This document shows, piece by piece, positions 38,753-42,045 of a stretch of DNA of 42,045 nucleotides. Numbering within the stretch: the stretch's first letter is position 1; each line of letters starts with the position of its first letter. The DNA comes from DASQUK01 sp046723645 (GTDB lineage Bacteria > Actinomycetota > Acidimicrobiia > Acidimicrobiales > VFJN01). The notes beneath the pieces are model-generated. The model was not told the origin of the DNA, ran no database searches, and saw only the letters and a list, made by a program, of their open reading frames with translations. Position numbers and translations under genes: made by a program. The stretch covers positions 1-42,045 of the forward strand of contig JBKOUY010000110.1 of assembly GCA_046723645.1 (NCBI GenBank), given 5' to 3'.

Positions 38753-39646
38753 TCACCTCCTCGGGGTGCGATCGTCGGGGTCGATGGCAATGCGAAAGCC
38801 GGTGGTGGGCGTGGCCCGCGCCGGGTCGGCGGGGAGTAATCGGCTCGCTCGCAACCCCCACTCGCGGTCGAGGTACGAGCCGCCGCGCACGGTGCGCCAG
38901 CCCTCGACGGGCGGGTCGGCGACCCACTCCCACACGTTCCCGACGAGCTGCTCGGCGCCGCAGGGGCTCGCGCCCGCAGGGTGCGACGTGACTGGCGCCG
39001 TGCGGCCCACGCCGGCCTCGGCACAGGCGCAGCGGTCGGGATCAAAGGCATGGCCCCATGGCCAGGACCGGGCATCGTGGCCGCGGGCCGCCGCCTCCCA
39101 CTCGCTGCCGGTGGGCAACCGCACCGGGCGTGCCAGCTCCGCGGCCGCCCACCTGCAGAACGCCTCCGCCTCGGCGAACGTGAGGCCCGTCGCCGGGTGG
39201 TCGGCGAGTTGCGGATCGTGGGCCCGCCTGGCTGCGTCGGCGGCGACTCGCTCGCCGGAGGCCTGGACGAACGCCCGCAGCTGGGCATTGGTGACCGGGT
39301 AGCGCCCAACCAGAACAGCCTCGACGTCCACCTCGCGCTCCTCGCCCGGTTCGCCCAGGCGATACCGGCCGGCGGCGACCTCGGCCACGTCGTCCAGATC
39401 GGGAAGGCGTCCAGTTCCTCTGGAAAAGGCGGCTACCGCCAACTCGCCCCCTGAAGTCTCGTCGGGCCACCAGTGACCGTACCCGGCACCGGTGGCAGAT
39501 GCCGGGCGACCGCAGTCGGTTCGGACGCAGACGGCGATGCGGCCGCCTACGAGTGAATCAAGCAGGTGAAACATGGGACTGAGGAGCTGATCGTGACCGG
39601 GCGAATCGGCCCCGTCGACTGAAGGCGCAGCCTCGGCGATCACCAC
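38753..39646 (-). CDS. SUMF1/FGE-like domain protein without the catalytic cysteines
   Basis: This protein of up to 297 residues has a formylglycine-generating enzyme fold. Marks are VLVGRYPVTNAQLRAFVQASG, LTFAEAEAFCRWAAAEL, RLPTGSEWEAAARG, LVGNVWEWVAD, TVRGGSYLDREWGLRAS and a final TTGFRIAID. The FGE copper-binding cysteines after RGGSY are replaced, so it is unlikely to make formylglycine and may resemble other SUMF1 enzymes. A 120-residue N-terminal segment has two cysteines (CVRTDCGRPAS) and no family I recognise. The start is uncertain: GTG 39646 gives the longest form, ATG 39574 is an alternative with no better signal. Confidence 0.82.
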   Translation of the reverse strand: MVIAEAAPSVDGADSPGHDQLLSPMFHLLDSLVGGRIAVCVRTDCGRPASATGAGYGHWWPDETSGGELAVAAFSRGTGRLPDLDDVAEVAAGRYRLGEPGEEREVDVEAVLVGRYPVTNAQLRAFVQASGERVAADAARRAHDPQLADHPATGLTFAEAEAFCRWAAAELARPVRLPTGSEWEAAARGHDARSWPWGHAFDPDRCACAEAGVGRTAPVTSHPAGASPCGAEQLVGNVWEWVADPPVEGWRTVRGGSYLDREWGLRASRLLPADPARATPTTGFRIAIDPDDRTPRR

Positions 39647-39686
39647 CAGGTGTTCCAGACCTGGACGTCTGTCTCATCGCCCGCGC

Positions 39687-40139
39687 TCAGCCGTTCCCGA
39701 CGCCTTCCGGTTGGAGCTCGGTCCAGGGGACACGGACGGTGACGCGTTGGTGGACGAGGGCGGTGAAGTTCGGGCACGAGATGATGTCGGGCGCGGGGCA
39801 GTTGAAGCCGTGCTCCAGCGCCTTGCGGGCGACGTCGATCTCGGCGGCCTTGCGGCTCAGCTCCTCGAGCTTGCATCGCAGCAGGGTGCGGCGGGCCGCC
39901 CGGTCGGCCCGTGACGAGTACAGCTGGCCGATCTCGGTGATCGTGAAGCCGACGTGCCGCAGAAGCAGGATGGTGCCGACGACCTCGACGGCCGAGAGGT
40001 GGTAGTAGCGCCGTCCGGCGCGGCGCTCGGTCGGCTCCAGGAGCCCGACCTCTTCGTAGTAGCGCAGCGCCGAGGTGGCGACCCCCACCCGCTCGGCCAG
40101 CTCGCCGATCGTCAACAGCTCCGACTCAGCTTCACCCAT
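39687..40139 (-). CDS. MerR-family regulator (SoxR-like operator, no SoxR cluster motif)
   Basis: This is a 150-residue regulator. The N-terminal winged helix is LLTIGELAERVGVATSALRYYEEVGLLEPTERRAGRRYY, followed by the dimer helix with CKLEELSRKAAEIDVARKALEHG. The C-terminus has GFNCPAPDIISCPNF, with two cysteines, and lacks the CxxCxC-x5-C of SoxR. The ATG at 40139 lies 8 nt after a TAGACT box that overlaps the palindrome at 40143-40160, so the gene probably represses itself. It is divergent from a methyltransferase gene and is followed downstream by SUMF1-like, DUF59 and amidohydrolase genes. Confidence 0.9.
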   Translation of the reverse strand: MGEAESELLTIGELAERVGVATSALRYYEEVGLLEPTERRAGRRYYHLSAVEVVGTILLLRHVGFTITEIGQLYSSRADRAARRTLLRCKLEELSRKAAEIDVARKALEHGFNCPAPDIISCPNFTALVHQRVTVRVPWTELQPEGVGNG

Positions 40140-40169
40140 TGACTTCAAGTCTACTTGAAGATGTTGGCT
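40139..40169 (+). promoter_or_regulatory. MerR-type promoter of the methyltransferase gene
   Basis: TTGACT at 40139-40144 is a good -35 box. TTGGCT at 40164-40169 is a weak -10 box 19 bp away, the long spacer typical of MerR-activated promoters. The ATG at 40176 follows by 6 nt. Confidence 0.5.
40143..40160. promoter_or_regulatory. SoxR-like palindromic operator
   Basis: CTTCAAGTctACTTGAAG has perfect 8-bp arms and a 2-bp centre. Its form matches the SoxR box (CCTCAAGT and ACTTGAGG around 2 bp). It lies in the 19-bp spacer of the methyltransferase promoter and over the -10 box of the MerR gene, so one regulator can control both. Confidence 0.7.
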
Positions 40170-40175
40170 GGTCCC

Positions 40176-40808
40176 ATGTCACTCAGAACCCGCCTCCGTC
40201 GCCGTCTCGTCGCCCAGGCCCACCGTCCGACCGGACCACTCGGCCGGGTCGTCGCCCAGATCATGGCGACGAGGCCCTCCAATGTCGCACGCAACCGCTG
40301 GGCAGTCGACCAGCTGGCGGTCGGTCCCGCGGACCGGGTCCTGGAGATCGGCTTCGGCCCCGGCGTCGCCATCGAGGCGCTGGTAGCCCGGGTGACCGAG
40401 GGCTATGTGTGGGGCGTCGACCACTCCGACGTGATGGTGCGCAAGGCGGCCAGACGCAACGCCCGGGCCATCGCCGAGGGCCGATTGCGGTTGACGCAAG
40501 TCAGCGTCGCAGATGTCGACGAGACCCTGGCCCCACTCGACCTGATCCTGGCCGTGAACAACCTGGGCATGTGGCCGGACCCTCCTACCCAGCTCAAGCG
40601 TCTACAGTGCCTGCTGAGGCCAGGCGGGAGGATCGCCATCGGCGCCCAACCCCGAACCCCCGGCGCCGACGCCGAGACCGCCCGCCGCGGCGCCGACGAG
40701 GTCGCCACGCTGCTCGCTGACGCTGGCCTCGACAGCATCGAGACCCGACAACTCGATCTCGATCCCCCGATGATGCTCATCATCGGCACGCACACCGGCC
40801 CCACCTGA
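40176..40808 (+). CDS. SAM-dependent methyltransferase (class I)
   Basis: This is a 210-residue Rossmann-fold methyltransferase. The SAM motif I is VLEIGFGPGVAIEALVAR near residue 55, followed by YVWGVDHSDVMVRKAARR, the motif II region DLILAVNNLGMW and the LLRPGGRIAIG strand. The substrate is unknown; the general type includes enzymes for small molecules and lipids. The ATG at 40176 is chosen because it lies 6 nt after the MerR-type promoter; ATG 40161 and TTG 40155 lie inside that promoter. It is the likely main target of the divergent MerR regulator, perhaps a detoxifying or stress-response enzyme. Confidence 0.88.
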   Translation: MSLRTRLRRRLVAQAHRPTGPLGRVVAQIMATRPSNVARNRWAVDQLAVGPADRVLEIGFGPGVAIEALVARVTEGYVWGVDHSDVMVRKAARRNARAIAEGRLRLTQVSVADVDETLAPLDLILAVNNLGMWPDPPTQLKRLQCLLRPGGRIAIGAQPRTPGADAETARRGADEVATLLADAGLDSIETRQLDLDPPMMLIIGTHTGPT

Positions 40809-40893
40809 CAGTTGCAGAGCTTCCGACCGGAGTGGTGCTTCGAGCGCCCGCATCGGCGTCATCGACGTCTTCACAAGCGCTAAGGGGCAGCTA

Positions 40894-40946
40894 GCTCACC
40901 GGCGCTACCACGTGAGCGTGCGAGAAGTCACCGGACCGCCTTCTCG
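40894..40946. repeat. Two inverted repeats upstream of the peptidoglycan-binding gene
   Basis: GCTCAC with GTGAGC (40894-40917) and CGAGAAG with CTTCTCG (40921-40946) each have a 12-nt spacer. They lie between the methyltransferase stop and the next ribosome-binding site and may be a terminator followed by an operator or leader hairpin. Confidence 0.35.
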
Positions 40947-40970
40947 GCACACGACGAAGGGAGGTCAGGA

Positions 40971-41462
40971 ATGTCAGCAATGCAGTGGGCGATCGTGTTC
41001 ACCCTCGGGCTCGTGCTCTACGCGTTCGTAGGTCGGAGGCGCGGACGCGACGCACTCGCGAACAGCGTGGCGCATGGCGGCGCTGGAGGGGCGCGCAAGG
41101 CAACCCTCGCCTACTTCAGACGCCGCGATCTGATCTGGATGGGAGTTGCTGTCCTCGTCGGGTTCTTCGTTCTATGGATGCTCATCCGAGACGACGACGC
41201 ACCCGCACCGGCCACCGAGGCTGCGGAGGCCGCGCCCGCCACCGAAGGCATCTCCAGTCCGTTGAACGTCGGCGATCAAGGCGCAGACGTCACTGTCCTC
41301 CAAGAGCGCCTTGCCGCCGAGGGTCTACCCGTCACCGTCGACGGCGTGTACGGCCAGGAGACTTCCGACGCCGTGATGGCGTTTCAGGAGCAAGAACAAC
41401 TCACCGTCGACGGGGTCGTCGGGTCGGAGACGGGTGAGGCACTCGGTATCTGGTCCGGCTGA
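40971..41462 (+). CDS. Membrane protein with peptidoglycan-binding domain
   Basis: This 163-residue protein has two hydrophobic helices (AIVFTLGLVLYAFVG near residue 7; LIWMGVAVLVGFFVLWMLI near residue 54), an Ala-Pro-Glu-rich linker, and a PG_binding_1 domain. The domain reads LNVGDQGADVTVLQERLAAEG, then VDGVYGQETSDAVMAFQEQEQLTVDGVVGSET, the usual repeat of such domains. It would sit in the membrane with the binding domain outside, against the cell wall. The ATG at 40971 has AAGGGAGG at good distance. Its base composition looks a little lower in GC than the upstream genes. The function beyond wall contact is unknown. Confidence 0.88.
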   Translation: MSAMQWAIVFTLGLVLYAFVGRRRGRDALANSVAHGGAGGARKATLAYFRRRDLIWMGVAVLVGFFVLWMLIRDDDAPAPATEAAEAAPATEGISSPLNVGDQGADVTVLQERLAAEGLPVTVDGVYGQETSDAVMAFQEQEQLTVDGVVGSETGEALGIWSG

Positions 41463-41576
41463 TGATGACCGCTGTCGGATGCGCGCGGCCCACAGCCCGA
41501 CGCGGTGATGTCACTGACAGCTCGACCACCCGAAAGGTCTACCGCTACGACGGCCCGAATCGGGTATGACAGGTGC

Positions 41577-41942
41577 ATGCCGATCGCAGAGCTCAGAGCC
41601 GTCGTGCTGGACACACCGGAGCCGCGGAAGCTGGCCGATTTCTACCGGGCGCTGGTCGGGGGTGAGATCACCTACGACGACGGGGAGTGGGTGAGGCTGC
41701 GTGACGGCGGCACGGTGGTGCTGAGCTTCCAGCTGGCGCCCGACTACCAGCCGCCGGTGTGGCCCAGCGCCGAGCACGGTCAGCAGTTCCACATCGACGT
41801 GAGCGTGGACGACGTCGACCGGGCCGAGGCCGAAGTGCTGGCCCTGGGCGCCACGAAGCACGAGGTGCAACCCCCCGAGGGCGAGGCCTGGCGGGTCTAC
41901 CTCGACCCGACCGGCCACCCCTTCTGCCTGTGCTGGGACTAA
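41577..41942 (+). CDS. VOC family (glyoxalase-like) protein
   Basis: This is a 121-residue protein of the vicinal oxygen chelate fold. The first module is LRAVVLDTPEPRKLADFYRALVGGEITYDDGEW, and the second is QFHIDVSVDDVDRAEAEVLALGATKHEVQP, then VYLDPTGHPFCLCWD, the typical end. The substrate is unknown. The family's His-Glu metal ligands are partly present (FHID). The ATG at 41577 is chosen because the N-terminus fits the fold and a TATGAC box lies 6 nt upstream. It is unrelated in sequence to the VOC protein at 28282-28674 beyond the fold. Confidence 0.85.
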   Translation: MPIAELRAVVLDTPEPRKLADFYRALVGGEITYDDGEWVRLRDGGTVVLSFQLAPDYQPPVWPSAEHGQQFHIDVSVDDVDRAEAEVLALGATKHEVQPPEGEAWRVYLDPTGHPFCLCWD

Positions 41943-41946
41943 TCGC

Positions 41947-41986
41947 CTCGCAGGTTGAACCTCCGCTGAGTGGTCACGCCTGCGAG
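41947..41986. repeat. Inverted repeat after the last VOC gene
   Basis: CTCGCAGG (41947-41954) and CCTGCGAG (41979-41986) are perfect 8-bp arms 24 nt apart, starting 5 bp after the gene's stop. It may be a terminator or an operator. No gene is seen in the remaining bases. Confidence 0.4.
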
Positions 41987-42045
41987 CGTCCTTCACGTGC
42001 CGAGGTTCGCCGACGGGCCGACATGCGCGTCCCGCCCCGGGAATC

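Overview
The window is 42 kb of dense, high-GC (about 70% by eye) bacterial chromosome. The evidence points to a free-living actinobacterium, possibly of the Acidimicrobiia. It carries a fused two-domain FbiC (coenzyme F420), a DUF3151 gene, a DinB2-type polymerase and a class III cyclase with a HAMP domain. GTG starts are common. Many promoters have a TAnnnT-like -10 box only 6-9 nt before the start codon, which implies leaderless mRNAs. No rRNA, tRNA, CRISPR array, insertion sequence or prophage was seen. The class-level placement is inference only.

Layout: 1-591 is the tail of a FIST sensory protein. 657-4525 is a pentose phosphate operon (tkt-tal-pgl, without zwf/opcA between tal and pgl). 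4661-7800 holds a CYTH-like protein, an AraC-type regulator and a membrane cyclase. 7933-11349 has fbiC and a LOG-family nucleotide hydrolase, convergent with a polysaccharide deacetylase. 12299-13521 has two very small proteins around a Cys-rich unknown protein. 13690-18172 has a GH13 glucosidase and two amidohydrolases. 18193-22208 is a minus-strand run: RNase D, rhodanese, MobA, a sphingosine-1-phosphate-lyase-like PLP enzyme and a flavin reductase. 22281-24715 has a P450 facing an epoxide-hydrolase-type enzyme across overlapping promoters, then a PNPOx-like protein. 24728-28674 is a coupled minus-strand operon: VOC protein, atypical pyruvate kinase, alpha/beta hydrolase, patatin, DUF3151. 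28750-30590 has a histidine phosphatase and an acyl-CoA dehydrogenase with a TetR-like operator.

30801-35346 is the most interesting segment. A histidine kinase and an OmpR-type regulator are divergent from an MmpL/RND transporter. Three arrays of 11-bp-spaced CTTCAC-like repeats lie upstream of the regulator, the transporter and an unannotated 57-codon ORF. Each array points toward its gene. For the transporter and the small ORF, the last repeat begins exactly 29 bp before the start codon. This looks like a self-contained, autoregulated signalling and export regulon.

35491-37306 pairs a DinB2-like polymerase, with leucine at the steric gate, with an SRAP abasic-site protein, suggesting a damage-tolerance locus. 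37315-40808 has a MerR regulator with a SoxR-like operator controlling a divergent methyltransferase, followed by a SUMF1-like protein, a DUF59 protein and an odd amidohydrolase. The window ends with a membrane-anchored peptidoglycan-binding protein and a VOC protein. Coordinates and motifs were read by eye; family names rest on recognised motifs, not on database searches.
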